Origin: Nitrospirota bacterium
Lineage (GTDB): Bacteria; Nitrospirota; Thermodesulfovibrionia; Thermodesulfovibrionales; UBA1546
Direction of reading: 5' to 3'
Assembly: GCA_009773185.1 (NCBI GenBank)
Contig: WPIF01000014.1
Location: 1-64,000 of the forward strand
DNA: 64,000 bases
Shown: positions 33,881-45,000 of the stretch, piece by piece
Layout: the number at the start of each line of letters is the position of its first letter
How positions within the stretch are numbered: the first letter of the stretch is position 1
Notes under the pieces: generated by a model
Seen by the model: the letters and a program-made list of their open reading frames with translations, nothing else
Databases searched by the model: none
Told to the model about the DNA's origin: nothing
Program-made: the position numbers and the translations under genes

Positions 33881-35986
33881 TCATATCTTTTCGAGATTGG
33901 CAAACCTGAGGCAGAGCCTCTTTATTCCCACATTCGGGAAATTTACCATAACCTTCTGCTCATCCCCGTCTCCATAGCACTCCCTTACAACACCCTGTCC
34001 CCATTTCGGATGCTTCACCCTGCAGCCCGCCACATATAAACGCGGCGCGCTTAATTTAACAATCCTCTTCACCGGCATGGCAACAGGCTGAGGGCTTGCC
34101 GATTTTTCTGTCCACTGACAGCAGTGCGGGGGTATATCGCTGAGGAATCTGGAAGGCTCCTGCTCCTGCATCTTTGTGTAGAGTCTTCTCTTTTTTGTGC
34201 CTGTAAGCCAGAGGATATCCTTGGCCCTTGTCATCCCGACATAAAATAATCTTCGTTCCTCCGACAGTTCTTCTTTATTGTTAAGCGCTTTAAAGTATGG
34301 GAGCAGCCCATCCTCAAGCCCGCCGACAAAAACAACAGGGAATTCAAGGCCCTTTGTGCTGTGCAGGGTCATAAGTGATACAGAGTTTTCTGCATTACGG
34401 GAGTCCATCGCAGTAACCAGAGCTGCCCTGTCACTGAATTCATTTATATCCTTGCCTTCTGCAGATGCGATAAGCTCATGGATATTCTGGGCCTTTTCCT
34501 CTCCTATAAAATCCACATATTTTGCCTTATCAACTATTTCCTTCAGCATGTCAGCTGCAGAACTGTAGTCAGCAGAGACAATTTTTTCTATAAGGTGAAT
34601 AAATCCATTGAGTTTCTCTCTTGCAGAAACCGCAACGCCATTCACCTTTAATATGGCCTTAATCGCATTGAACAGGCTCAATGATTTCTTTTTTGCCTCA
34701 TGTTCTATCTTGGAGAGTGTTGCAGCGCCTATGCCCCTCGGAGGGCAGTTGATTATGCGCCGCAGGCTTACGTTATCGTCAGAATTGATTACAAGCCGCA
34801 TATAAGCAATAATATCCTTTATCTCTTTGCGCTGGTAGAAGCTTATTCCACCCATCACGCGATATGAAATAAGTTCTTCCCTGAGTGCGTCTTCTATGGC
34901 CCGCGCCTGAAAATTCACCCTGTAAAGCACTGCAAAATCCTTATAGTTATATTTACCCTTCAGATAGAGTTCTTTTATCACGCTCGCTATATGCTTTGCC
35001 TCTTCTTCTTCGGTATTAAGCCAGCAGTGATTAACTTTTTCTCCCTGCCCCCTTTCCGTCCATAGTTTCTTGGGCTTTCTCATCGAATTGCCGGCTATTA
35101 CAGCGCCTGCAACATCAAGTATATTCTGGGTTGAACGATAGTTCTGCTCAAGCTTTATGACCGCTGCGCCGGGAAAATCCTTTTCAAAGTTAAGTATATT
35201 GGCAATATCCGCGCCCCTGAATTTGTATATGCTCTGGTCATCGTCTCCAACAGCACAGATGTTATCCTCGGCAGCAAGCAGTTTCAACAGCCTGTACTGT
35301 GCATAATTGGTATCCTGAAACTCATCAACAAGAACGTACTTAAACATATCATGGTATTTCTCGAGCAGCGCCGGATTTTCTTCAAACAGCTTAACTGAAA
35401 GCATTATCAGGTCATCAAAATCAAGCACATTGCATCTCTTAAGTTCGTCCTGATACCTCACATAGACCTTTGCGAGTTTTTCATCAAAGCCAAAACCATT
35501 GGTCTGTGACAGGAAGCTGCCCGGACTTACAAGCGAAGACTTCAGGGAGCTTATTCTAGATACAACACCTCTATACATGGCCTCATATATCTTAAACTCC
35601 TTGAGTATGTGCCTTATAAGGTTGCTCTGGTCATCGTCATCATATATTACAAAGTTGTTATTGTATCCAAGCGCCTTTATCTCTTTCCTGAGTATCCTGT
35701 TGCACTGTGAATGAAAAGTGCCTATCCATGAAATATCCGTGTCCTTTCCAATGAGATGATATATCCTCCCTTTCATTTCCTCAGATGCCTTATTTGTAAA
35801 GGTGACTGTAAGTATTGAGTTCGGGGAAAGTTTCTTTGATCTTGCCAGATGTGCAAACTTATGAGTGATAACTCTTGTCTTGCCGCTGCCTGCCCCCGCA
35901 AGCACCAGAAGCGGACTGCCTGTATGGAGAACTGCATCCCTCTGCTGGGGATTCAGGTCCTTCAATAAAATCTCTTCCTTTGACAT
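33881..35986 (-). CDS. pcrA: UvrD/PcrA-type superfamily 1 DNA helicase
   Basis: 701 residues. The helicase motifs run in order: Q motif LNPQQRDAV, Walker A LAGAGSGKTR, TFTNKASEEM (Ia), LVDEFQDTN (II), GDDDQSIYKFRGA (III), LEQNYRST (IV), LMTLHSTKGLEFPVVF (V) and YVGMTRAKD (VI). These enzymes act in mismatch and nucleotide-excision repair and in removing RecA from DNA. A GGGAG motif sits just before the ATG. The C-terminal part contains a Tudor-like WGQGVVRECYGDGDEQKVMV, common in PcrA. Confidence 0.95.
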   Translation of the reverse strand: MSKEEILLKDLNPQQRDAVLHTGSPLLVLAGAGSGKTRVITHKFAHLARSKKLSPNSILTVTFTNKASEEMKGRIYHLIGKDTDISWIGTFHSQCNRILRKEIKALGYNNNFVIYDDDDQSNLIRHILKEFKIYEAMYRGVVSRISSLKSSLVSPGSFLSQTNGFGFDEKLAKVYVRYQDELKRCNVLDFDDLIMLSVKLFEENPALLEKYHDMFKYVLVDEFQDTNYAQYRLLKLLAAEDNICAVGDDDQSIYKFRGADIANILNFEKDFPGAAVIKLEQNYRSTQNILDVAGAVIAGNSMRKPKKLWTERGQGEKVNHCWLNTEEEEAKHIASVIKELYLKGKYNYKDFAVLYRVNFQARAIEDALREELISYRVMGGISFYQRKEIKDIIAYMRLVINSDDNVSLRRIINCPPRGIGAATLSKIEHEAKKKSLSLFNAIKAILKVNGVAVSAREKLNGFIHLIEKIVSADYSSAADMLKEIVDKAKYVDFIGEEKAQNIHELIASAEGKDINEFSDRAALVTAMDSRNAENSVSLMTLHSTKGLEFPVVFVGGLEDGLLPYFKALNNKEELSEERRLFYVGMTRAKDILWLTGTKKRRLYTKMQEQEPSRFLSDIPPHCCQWTEKSASPQPVAMPVKRIVKLSAPRLYVAGCRVKHPKWGQGVVRECYGDGDEQKVMVNFPNVGIKRLCLRFANLEKI

Positions 35987-36377
35987 TACAACTCCCTTTT
36001 TAAAAGTTATCTAAAGGTTACGCCTGTTTGTTCATGAAAATAATGTCGAATGCCGGAGATATAGTGATTTCAACGAGTCAGCCCCCTCACTTCCCTTGCC
36101 TGCCTAAAGCCTGAATTAGATGATTTAGTCTAAAACAAATTAGCAAAAAAAATAAAGTTGTATGTACAAGCTTATCCTTCATTTATATAAACGGGGTGTT
36201 CGGTTTTCCTCGGCTGAAAAATCGGTTTGAAACAACTCAAACGGTTAATAATCTTATTAAAAAACAACCATCCAAGAAAGAAATTCATACTTAATTATTG
36301 TAAGTGTTAGCTGTAAAAAAAAGCAAGGATAAAAAAATAAAAATCAATAAAAAAATCTTATAAATATTTCTGTCATC
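35987..36377. other. Empty intergenic region upstream of pcrA
   Basis: About 390 bp of AT-rich DNA between the glmS stop and the helicase start. I see no open frame longer than about 25 codons, no RNA gene and no clear terminator. A promoter for pcrA presumably lies near 36000-36100 but no strong boxes were found. Confidence 0.4.
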
Positions 36378-38204
36378 CTATTCAACCGTAACGCTCTTGG
36401 CAAGATTCCTCGGCTGGTCTACATCGCATCCCCTTAATACTCCAATATGATATGCGAGAAGCTGCAACGGGACCGCCAGCAGAACTGCCATAAGGAAAGG
36501 ATTGGTCTCAGGCACAAATATGCAAAAATCCGAACGGCTGCGGACTTCCGTGCTGCTTTCATTTGTTACTGCTATAATCCTGCCGCCCCTGCTTCTTACT
36601 TCTTCTATATTAGACAGCACCTTATCATAAAGCCTGCCCTTTGGCGCCAAAAATACAGACGGGACAGCTTCATCAACAAGGGCTATCGGCCCATGTTTCA
36701 TCTCTCCTGCGGGATAGCCTTCTGCATGGATATAAGATATTTCCTTAAGCTTAAGCGCTCCTTCAAGTGCAATAGGGTAATTTATGCCTCTTCCAAGATA
36801 CAGAAAATCATCTGCCTTGAACAGTTCCTTTGCTATATGGGCAATCTCGCCGTCTGCCGTAAGGACCTTCTCTATCATCCCGGGCAGGGAAAGGAGATCC
36901 CTCAGCAGCCCTGTCGTTGAATCCTTATCCATGGACCCTTTGAGCCTTGCAAGTCCGATTGCAAAAAGATAGAGCCCGATTATCTGGGTCGTAAATGCCT
37001 TTGTTGATGCAACACCTATCTCAGGGCCTGAATGTGTATAAAAAACAGCTTCAGCCTCCCTTGATGCAGTGCTGCCGACAACATTGCAGATACTCAGCAC
37101 CTTCGCACCGAGCCGTTTTGCTTCTCTTTGAGCTGCAAGGGTATCAGCGGTCTCTCCTGACTGTGTTATGGCTATCAAAAGATTCCTCTGTCCCAATATT
37201 GGATTCCTGTACCTGAACTCCGAGGCTATATCCACCTCTACAGGAATCCTTGCAAGCTCTTCTATCATATATTTCCCGATAAGGGCCGCATGCCATGATG
37301 TGCCGCATGCAACGATAAATATTTTCTCAAGCTCTTTCAAATCCCCTGTATCCATGCCAAACTCATCAATATTCACCTCGCCGCTTTCAGGATAAAACCT
37401 TCCCCTCATCGTATCGGCAATCGCCCTTGGCTGCTCATATATCTCCTTGAGCATAAAGTGCCTGTAGCCGCCCTTTTCAGCCATGGACGGGCTCCAGGAA
37501 ACAGATATAACTTCCTTTTTCACCGGCAGGCCGGCAAGAGTTGTTACCATCACGCCGTCTTCCGTCATAACGACCATTTCTCCTTCATCAAGGAATATCA
37601 CATCCCTTGAATGACTAAGAAAGGCAGGCACATCGGATGCAAGAAAAAACTCTCCATCGCCAAGGCCGATGACCAGGGGGCTGTCTTTTTTTATTCCAAC
37701 AATCTTACCGGGCTCCTTCTCATTCATTACCGCAAGGGCATATGCGCCTTTTACTTCACTGAGGGCTCTCCTTACCGCGTCTTCCAAAGGAAAATCCTTT
37801 GAATACTTTTCAATCAGGTGGCATATAACTTCTGTATCGGTTTCGGATGTAAATTTATATCCTTCTTCTATCAGCTTCTTTTTCAGAGGCAGATAATTTT
37901 CTATTATCCCGTTATGCACAAGAACTATCCCGTCTGACCTGTGAGGATGCGCGTTTTCTTCCGATGGCTTCCCATGGGTTGCCCACCTGGTATGCCCTAT
38001 TGCCGTATGGCTGAACGGCTTATCAGCCTCCATTACAGAATAAAGGTCTTTTATCTTCCCTGTGCACTTCCTGACCTCTATGCCTTTTTCACGGAAAAAT
38101 GCAATCCCCGCCGAATCGTATCCCCTGTATTCAAGGCGTTTGAGCCCGTCAAGGATTATCGGAACCGCATTCTTTTTACCCGTATAACCTATTATCCCGC
38201 ACAT
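36378..38204 (-). CDS. glmS: Glutamine-fructose-6-phosphate aminotransferase (isomerizing)
   Basis: 608 residues. Cys2 in MCGIIGYTGKK is the glutaminase nucleophile. The glutaminase domain continues GIAFFREKG ... GHTRWATHGKPSEENAHPHR. Two SIS sugar-isomerase domains follow (VACGTSWHAALIGKYMIEEL, SQSGETADTLAA-like ITQSGETADTLAAQ; LGRGINYPIALEGALKLKEI). It ends with the conserved DQPRNLAKSVTVE. It makes glucosamine-6-phosphate, the entry to peptidoglycan and lipopolysaccharide. It lies 47 bp after glmU, so both form an amino-sugar operon. Confidence 0.97.
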   Translation of the reverse strand: MCGIIGYTGKKNAVPIILDGLKRLEYRGYDSAGIAFFREKGIEVRKCTGKIKDLYSVMEADKPFSHTAIGHTRWATHGKPSEENAHPHRSDGIVLVHNGIIENYLPLKKKLIEEGYKFTSETDTEVICHLIEKYSKDFPLEDAVRRALSEVKGAYALAVMNEKEPGKIVGIKKDSPLVIGLGDGEFFLASDVPAFLSHSRDVIFLDEGEMVVMTEDGVMVTTLAGLPVKKEVISVSWSPSMAEKGGYRHFMLKEIYEQPRAIADTMRGRFYPESGEVNIDEFGMDTGDLKELEKIFIVACGTSWHAALIGKYMIEELARIPVEVDIASEFRYRNPILGQRNLLIAITQSGETADTLAAQREAKRLGAKVLSICNVVGSTASREAEAVFYTHSGPEIGVASTKAFTTQIIGLYLFAIGLARLKGSMDKDSTTGLLRDLLSLPGMIEKVLTADGEIAHIAKELFKADDFLYLGRGINYPIALEGALKLKEISYIHAEGYPAGEMKHGPIALVDEAVPSVFLAPKGRLYDKVLSNIEEVRSRGGRIIAVTNESSTEVRSRSDFCIFVPETNPFLMAVLLAVPLQLLAYHIGVLRGCDVDQPRNLAKSVTVE

Positions 38205-38218
38205 ATCTTAGTCTCCAA

Positions 38219-38360
38219 AACGCATAGCGCAAAGAGCATAGAGAATTTCTCTCATGCCTTTTCTCCCTGCGCTCTGCCCTTAGCTCTCTGCTTTTTTGTC
38301 TCTCCTGCTGCTAATTTTTTATTTCTAACTGACAGCTGACTGCTGATAGCTGACTGCTTT
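38219..38360. repeat. Heptamer repeats between and inside glmU/glmS
   Basis: Runs such as TCCCTGC GCTCTGC CCTTAGC TCTCTGC and ACTGACA GCTGACT GCTGATA GCTGACT are visible. They lie partly between glmU and glmS and partly inside the glmU 3' end, where they encode a tail of about 35 residues. Confidence 0.7.
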
Positions 38361-39718
38361 TTTCTTTTCGCCCAATCTTTAATATTCTTCTGCTCTGCCC
38401 TGCTCAGTGCAAGCGCCTGTGGAGGAACACTTTTTGTAATCGTAGACCCTGCGCCGATATAGGCGTCCCTGCCAACTCTGACAGGCGCAATAAATTGCGT
38501 ATCACTCCCGACAAATACCCTGTCTTCTATTATTGTCCTCCGTTTTTCTTTACCGTCATAATTACAGGTTATTGTGCCTGCGCCGATATTGACATCATTC
38601 CCTATTGAGGCATCTCCCAGATAGCTTAAATGCGATGCCTTTGTTCTTTTGCCTATTATGGATTTTTTCACCTCGACAAAATTACCTATCCTGGCCCCGG
38701 CGCCTATCTCGCTTCCAGGCCTGATATGCGCAAAAGGCCCAACAACTGCCCCTGCCATTATGACAGACCCCTCAATAACTGTTGAATCCTTGATAACAGC
38801 TCCATCTTTAACCACGCTGTCTATTATCCGGACATTCGGGTAAATAGTGCACCCTCTGCCTATTTTTGTTTTGCCTTCAAGAAAGACATCAGGATAAATA
38901 GTTGTCCCCTTCCCTATCATAACCTCCGGATAAATAAAGACTGAATCAGAGTCAAAAAATGTAATGCCTTTTCCCATCCAGTTATTGATAAGTCTCTTTC
39001 TGTATGCCTGCTGTGCCTTTAACAACTCGGGCCTTGTGTTAATCCCCATCATCTCATCCTCGGAACCTATGCAGTATGCCTCTACTTTACAGGCCTTGCT
39101 TTTGGCAATGCCGATAATATCAGTAAGGTAATATTCATTCTTTAAGGTATTAAGCCTGATTTCTTTGAGAAGGCCTAAGAGGCCTGATTTAACAGCATAT
39201 ATGCCGCTGTTGACTTCGGTTATCTTTTTCTGGACATCAGTTGCATCCTTTTCTTCTGCTATTGACAGGATATTGGCTGATTCATCCCTCACAATCCTGC
39301 CGTATGCAGCAGGCCTGGCTGCAACAAATGATATAAGTGAAATATCATTATTGCTCTTCCCGTGCAGTCCGAGAAACTTAAGCAGGGCCTCTGCTGTAAC
39401 CAAAGGGGCATCTCCATTCAATATGAGTACAGTGCCCTTAAAACCTTTAAGAAATGTCCTCGCCTTCAGGACTGCATCGCCTGTTCCCTTAGGTTCTTTT
39501 TGTATGGCAAATAAAATATTGCTGCCCTTCAAAGTATCCTTTATCTCCTTATACTGCCGGCCGGCAACAACAATAGTCCTGGAAGGTTTCAGTTTTGAAG
39601 CAGCATCAATTACATGCTGAAGCATTGCCTTACCTGATATCTTATGCAGGACCTTCGGCAGGGCGGAGTTCATCCTTTCACCCCGGCCAGCTGCAAGGAT
39701 AACAACCGTCAATTTCAT
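38252..39718 (-). CDS. glmU: Bifunctional UDP-N-acetylglucosamine pyrophosphorylase / glucosamine-1-phosphate acetyltransferase
   Basis: 488 residues. The uridyltransferase half begins VVILAAGRGERMNSALPKVL. The left-handed beta-helix half has hexapeptide repeats (MIGKGTTIYPDVFLEGKTKI; AHIRPGSEIGAGARIGNF; GDASIGNDVNIGAGTITCNY). It makes UDP-GlcNAc from glucosamine-1-phosphate. After the usual end (KNIKDWAKRKK) it carries a tail, SAISSQLSVRNKKLAAGE plus KKQRAKGRAQGEKA, coded by heptamer repeats and probably disordered. It starts 4 bp into the DUF502 gene's end. Confidence 0.96.
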   Translation of the reverse strand: MKLTVVILAAGRGERMNSALPKVLHKISGKAMLQHVIDAASKLKPSRTIVVAGRQYKEIKDTLKGSNILFAIQKEPKGTGDAVLKARTFLKGFKGTVLILNGDAPLVTAEALLKFLGLHGKSNNDISLISFVAARPAAYGRIVRDESANILSIAEEKDATDVQKKITEVNSGIYAVKSGLLGLLKEIRLNTLKNEYYLTDIIGIAKSKACKVEAYCIGSEDEMMGINTRPELLKAQQAYRKRLINNWMGKGITFFDSDSVFIYPEVMIGKGTTIYPDVFLEGKTKIGRGCTIYPNVRIIDSVVKDGAVIKDSTVIEGSVIMAGAVVGPFAHIRPGSEIGAGARIGNFVEVKKSIIGKRTKASHLSYLGDASIGNDVNIGAGTITCNYDGKEKRRTIIEDRVFVGSDTQFIAPVRVGRDAYIGAGSTITKSVPPQALALSRAEQKNIKDWAKRKKQSAISSQLSVRNKKLAAGETKKQRAKGRAQGEKA

Positions 39719-40344
39719 TCCTTTGCCTCTAAAATTTTTGCAGGAGCTGCGATGCCGCCTGAAAGGATTATCTTGACGCCTTCCTCTATCGAGATGTCGG
39801 TATAGAAAACATCCTTCTCCGTAAAGAGTATTATCTCACCGAGATACAGGTTATTTGTAGGGACATATACTGCCCTGAGGCATGTTTCTCTGCCGGAATT
39901 ATCCGTCTTTATTGTGCTTTCTTTAGTTAAAAAACCAAATGCATAGGAGCCTACCCTGGGATATTCAACTATCACAAACTTTTTAAATGAGCTCTTATTC
40001 TCAGGTGAAAACGCATCCACCAGCTGTTTTATGGATGAATAAATACCCTTGAATACAGGCACCCTGACAATAGCCTTCTCAATAAATTCTATTGCCTTTT
40101 TACCAAAAACATTTGTTGAAATTATGCCTATAAGGAATATAAGGGTTATTGCCGAGACAAAACCAAGGCCCGGAACGTGATGTTCAAGGATTTTATCATA
40201 AACAGGCCCGAGTATCCCGTCCACAAACTCAAAGAACCAGACAAGAACCAGGGCAGTAATTACTGCAGGAATTGATACAATCAGTCCGGCAAGAAATTTT
40301 CTTTTAAGAATCGCTCGAATCGAAATTGCCATATGTATTATCAT
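39715..40344 (-). CDS. DUF502 family membrane protein
   Basis: 209 residues with two N-terminal membrane segments (residues ~16-36 and ~60-80: LAGLIVSIPAVITALVLVWF; AITLIFLIGIISTNVFG). A soluble beta-rich part follows with the family's VPVFKGIYSSIKQLVDAF and RAVYVPTNNLYLGEI. Function of DUF502 is not established; a plant homologue (COV-type) affects patterning. It could start at Met5 instead (40332). It is coupled to glmU by a 4-bp overlap. Confidence 0.9.
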   Translation of the reverse strand: MIIHMAISIRAILKRKFLAGLIVSIPAVITALVLVWFFEFVDGILGPVYDKILEHHVPGLGFVSAITLIFLIGIISTNVFGKKAIEFIEKAIVRVPVFKGIYSSIKQLVDAFSPENKSSFKKFVIVEYPRVGSYAFGFLTKESTIKTDNSGRETCLRAVYVPTNNLYLGEIILFTEKDVFYTDISIEEGVKIILSGGIAAPAKILEAKE

Positions 40345-40511
40345 AAATCTACAGGATGAAATATTGCAAGGTTCCCGATAATCCTCTTTCTAAGTTCCCA
40401 TATTTATAGCAATATGCTAATATTCACACCATATTAAAAAAAGAAGGATTGAGTCTTCTTTTATAGCGAGATGCGGATGACCATTTATGCCTTTATAGCC
40501 AGGGAGAACTT

Positions 40512-41423
40512 ATGTTCCTGTTTTTGAACTGGTTCTGCATTGTTTGTACGTGTTGGCTGCAAGTCTTCCTTGTCTTCCTCTTCCCAGCAAAATTTCATAA
40601 AAGATGTGGACGAAGGAAACCCATAGAAGACAATAAATTTTATCATCGCCAACCCAAGCCTGTATGGGTAAGACAGGAAGTAATGCGGCTCAAGGCGCTT
40701 ATGCCTGAGGCAGGGTGTAGAACAATTGCCAATACATTCAATCGCAAGTTTGCAGAGAGCAAACAGATGACTGTAAGTAAGACCTTTGTGAATGATGTTA
40801 TCAGAAATAACAAATATGAGATTCAGGTATTGAGAAAAGAGATAAAAAATAAAAAGCCAAAAGATGTGCCGAAGAATCTTGTCTGGGGAATGGATATAAC
40901 AGGCAAAGGAGATTCTCTTGGGAATATCCATAACATACTTGGGATAGTTGAACACGATAGCAGGCTGAGTCTTGGCCTGACATCTTTGAAAGACAAAGCC
41001 TCTATTACAATATTGCGATATTTGCTTGATGCTGTTGAGAGCTATGGCACCCCAAAATTTGTAAGGACAGATAATGAGCCTGTTTTTACCTCATGGCTTT
41101 TCAGATTCAGTCTATGGTTTATCGGTATTCGTCATCAGCTTATTGACAAAAGCTGCCCGTGGCAGAATGGAAAAATTGAACGGTTATTCGGGACATTGAA
41201 AGAGAAGATAGACCAATGGCAGGTAACCAATCAGGAACAACTCAATGAAGCGCTCGTTCAGTTCCGTTTCTGGTATAACCATGTCCGGCCACATCAGAAT
41301 CTTGAGGGCAGAACACCGGGCGAGGCATGGAGGAGAATTGATGTCTTTACAAAGGGACATAAGCAGGAATATTGGTTTGAGGCGTGGGATGGATTGCTGG
41401 CAGGGTTTTATTTAAAACTTTAA
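40512..41423 (+). mobile_element. IS481-type transposase (DDE integrase fold)
   Basis: 303 residues. The integrase core has the catalytic triad: Asp in VWGMDITGKG, Asp in VRTDNEPVF and Glu in WQNGKIERLFGTLKEK. The end region FWYNHVRPHQNLEGRTPGEAW is typical of the family. The gene appears full length with no frameshift. No clear terminal inverted repeats or target duplication were found, so element borders are undefined. The non-coding 41424-41689 has no gene. It lies beside the RHS locus. Confidence 0.85.
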
Positions 41424-41689
41424 GTTGTCTTTCAGGACAGGAGTGAAATTATAAAGGAAGAAGGATGTCCGCAGACCCCTGCGTTCAATGTGAGGCTGAG
41501 ACTGAAAATTGTCAGTTTGTGTTAGCCATGTAGAGAAAAGAGGCGGTTTAAGAAAAAATTTTATCATCAAGTTAATAACTTGATGAGTTTTCAAAACAAA
41601 AATCAACCGAAAATCCCTTGCGGACAGTCGGACAGGACACATAGCCGTACAATGTGGCTGTTCTCATTTAATTAGAACCCGTCACCTTT

Positions 41690-42064
41690 TTACTTTTTGT
41701 GGTAGCGTTTGTATCCAAGATAGAAGGCACATAGTAAAAAAAACAATGTGGATAGAACTATGCGAATATCCCATCCCTGCAAAACTAAACCAACAAAACC
41801 AGCAACAACTAAGATTAATGATAGAACAGTCGCCGACAAGTCGATACCTGAGGAGACCCTTTCAGCTAAAGCTAAACTTTCTACTGTATTTATCATCCCT
41901 CCTAAACGGTAGCCACCAATAAATCCAATTGTAAACCCTATGAGAAAGCCAGTTGCCAATCCATAGAAATCAGATGAATACAAAGCCCCGAAAAAAGAGC
42001 CTGTGCCACCACCTAAAATTCCAAAAACGCTTGCAAGTCTTAATTGAAGTGGAACTCTTTTCAT
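41690..42064 (-). CDS. Small multipass membrane protein, candidate immunity to the RHS tail
   Basis: 124 residues from ATG 42064; the longer frame runs back through the RHS gene and is rejected. There are three or four predicted membrane helices (FGILGGGTGSFFGALYSSDF; GLATGFLIGFTIGFIGGYRL; LSLILVVAGFVGLVLQGWD; IVLSTLFFLLCAFYLGYKR). The first two are Gly-rich like the RHS C-terminus. It starts 7 bp after the RHS stop, so the pair is co-translated. Polymorphic toxins place immunity genes in just this position. No homologous family is recognised, so the role is inference. Confidence 0.65.
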   Translation of the reverse strand: MKRVPLQLRLASVFGILGGGTGSFFGALYSSDFYGLATGFLIGFTIGFIGGYRLGGMINTVESLALAERVSSGIDLSATVLSLILVVAGFVGLVLQGWDIRIVLSTLFFLLCAFYLGYKRYHKK

Positions 42065-42071
42065 GATTCTC

Positions 42072-45000
42072 CTATTTACACGGGCTCCTATGCTGCCTGC
42101 GCCATTGCTCCAACATTCCTTCTTCACCACAATTAAGAGAACCGGCACAAGGCTGATCAAATAATTGATGGCCTGCCGTGCCACCGAGAAAGCCTCCTGC
42201 CATTCCACCAACAATGCCACCAATTGCGCCACCTACAAATCCTCCGACAATGCCACCACCTAAACTTCCCAATGGTCCACCACCAAGCCCCAAAGAAGCA
42301 CCATAGGCAAAACCTACATCCATTCCGATACTAGTTCCAGCCGCGGCTCCAGCAACAGCGCCTCCATACCAGCCTACGGTGGCACCTATCGTCTGCCCTG
42401 GTCCTCCTCCATAAGCACCGGGGCCAAGTGGTGCTGGCGAGATTGGTGCTAACCCCAGCGGGTCCGTCCAGTTCACTGGATCTGATGAGATATAATTAAA
42501 TAGATTTACGTCTCCACCCTTGAAATCAATTGGATCCTTCGCCGTCCATTTCCCTATTGCAGGATCGTAGTCCCTTGCACCGAATCTTACAAGACCAGTG
42601 TCTCTGTCATGTAAGCCACCTGCAAATCCGAATGGAACGGCAAAACTTGGATTAGTATCGGAAATTATATTCCCAAATGAATCATAGGTTATTTGCTTGA
42701 CAATATTTCCAGAGCTATCAGTTACCGCCCTCAATGAGCCTACCTGATCATAAAGCAGGTAGTATGTGATTCCATTCTGAACCATAGACACCGGCATTCT
42801 TCCATTTGCGTAATTGAAGCGCATTAGCAGATTACTGTTGCCGTCATAGACAGCAAGTAGTTGAGTTAGCCCTTGCCATAGATATTTTTCTACCACCGTT
42901 CCGCTAATCCGCTTTGCAATCCTTCTGCCCATCGGGTCATGGTCATAGATAATAGTCGTTCCATCAGGTTTGGTAATGTTCAGCAATTCACCTCTTGAAG
43001 AATACTGATATGTCATCGTGCCGGAAGCTGTCGTCTTGCCTGTCAAGAAACCATCTACATTGAACTGGTATGTATTCGCACCTGCCGTTAAAATATGATC
43101 TTCATTGGAATAGCTGTAGTTTACCGAGTTACCGATAAGGCGGTTGCCGTTTGCATCATACGAGTAGCTCTCTGTTGTCGTTCCGTTCTGCTTTACTTCA
43201 ATCAATCTTCCAAGGGTAAGGGTATCATATTGGTAGTCCCATGTAATAACTTCACCTTTAATATTTTCTACTCTCTGAGTGATTCTTCCTGCCTGGTCAC
43301 GTGTCATGCTGAGGATATACACATCGGTTGCGCTTATCTTGTTGGAATACGCATCAACCTCTCCATATCCGCTAAATGTTCTTGAAAGACTATACGTGTT
43401 ATCGGATACTTTTTCGGGCAGCCCGTTTTGAGAATTCCTTGCTATCGTGAACGCGCCTGCGCTGGTCAGCAAGCCGTCATTGTCATAGCCGAGACTATAA
43501 GAAGTCCCTGCATAGGAAATAGATAAAAGCCTGAAATCATTGTTGTAGGCATAGCTAATAGTTTGATTAAGAAGTCCCGTTCTGCTATCCGTTTTCAATA
43601 ACAAACCATCGTATGTAAACGTTATTTTCTCTGTGCCTCGCACTGCGCCTGACATGAGACTTGAGCATCCATATTCAAAAGTTGTCATTCCCTCCGGAGT
43701 TGTTGTGCTTGTGAGCAATCCTTTGGTATATGTATTCGTTATCAGTTTCCCGGACGGGAATTGAATCGTTTTCAATTTTCTCTCTTTGTCATAAGAATAT
43801 AGATAACTGCCGGACAATGGCGTCATCCATGTCTTGCGCTGATCGTTGGCGGTGTAGCCGAATGAGTTGGCTATGCTTTTGGGATTCGTAAGAACCGTCA
43901 TATTGCCGTTGTTGTCGTAATTGTAGGATACTATCGTTCCATCCGGACGATATTCGGATTTCAATCTGCCCATTACGTCATACATGTAATCAAAGGTCTT
44001 GTTGTCCGGCGTAATCATATAATCAATATTTCCATTTGGGTCATAAGCAATTGAAAGCGTCCTTGTGCCTGTGGTCGTGCCTGTGAGCCTCCCTCGTGTG
44101 TCATAGCTGAATGTTACCGGCGATAAACCTGCAACTGAAATCTCCTTTGTCAGAAGATTCGTTGTGTCATATTTGCTCGTTACAATCCTGCCGAGAGGAG
44201 AGGTGTTTATGATCGCTCCTGTAAGAACATTATTTTTTGTTGTCCAGTTCTTGCTGTTTATAGCAGTCGTCTCCGTAATCAAATCCGGTTTCTTATCCGT
44301 ATTTGTGTCCTGATAGGTTTTGGTGAAAGCGGTTGTCAGCAATAATCCGGCAGGAGATGTTTTTGAGAGTTCTTTTGTGTATTTGAATTTATACTCTGAG
44401 TCAAGGCCATATTTCATTGTCTGTTTCATTCCGCAGAACTGTGATGTCTCTGTCAAGCCGTCTGATGAAGCAGTCGTTTGTGTAATCGCACCTGTCGGGT
44501 CTGTTTTTAATGAAGTATATGCGCCTGTTGAATCAGTTTTGTCTTTGTATGCAGTAAGATTTCCCTCTGCCGTGAGAATGTTCGTAAGGATATACCCTGA
44601 ATTGTCCATTGTCTTTGAATAGTTCCAGCTTCCGCCTTCAGGGTCTAATATATCCGTAATCCTGCCGTTGGCATCAAATTGATGCTTAAAATGATTGTTC
44701 TTAGTGTCATATTCATCTGTCATAAGGCTCTCTGATGTATAGGCAAATGCATATGCTGAGTTATCAGGGTAAGAAACCTTTTTCAGATTGTTGCTGCCAT
44801 CAATGGTCAAGCTCGTGATAATGCCGTCAGGGGAGGTGATGGATGTCGGTATGCCACTTCCGTCTCTCTGAATCGTTGTCTGATTTCCGAATCTGTCTGT
44901 TATGGAGATGAGTTGTTTATTCTGATAGCCAAAGGTGAGAAGAGTCTTACCCGTTTCAAGATCAATAGTAGATTTATGCAGACCGATGCTATCCATGATG

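Noticed and set aside
38205-38251. glmS ribozyme upstream of glmS
   Set aside because: Only 47 bp separate glmU and glmS and they hold heptamer repeats; no room for the ribozyme core.
40485-40955. 156-residue minus-strand frame at the transposase
   Set aside because: Antisense shadow of the transposase gene, Cys/Phe-rich without family pattern.
40430-41550. Terminal inverted repeats for the IS481-type element
   Set aside because: Only weak similarity (TCTTCTTTTATA versus CTTCCTTTATA) between the two sides; borders cannot be fixed.
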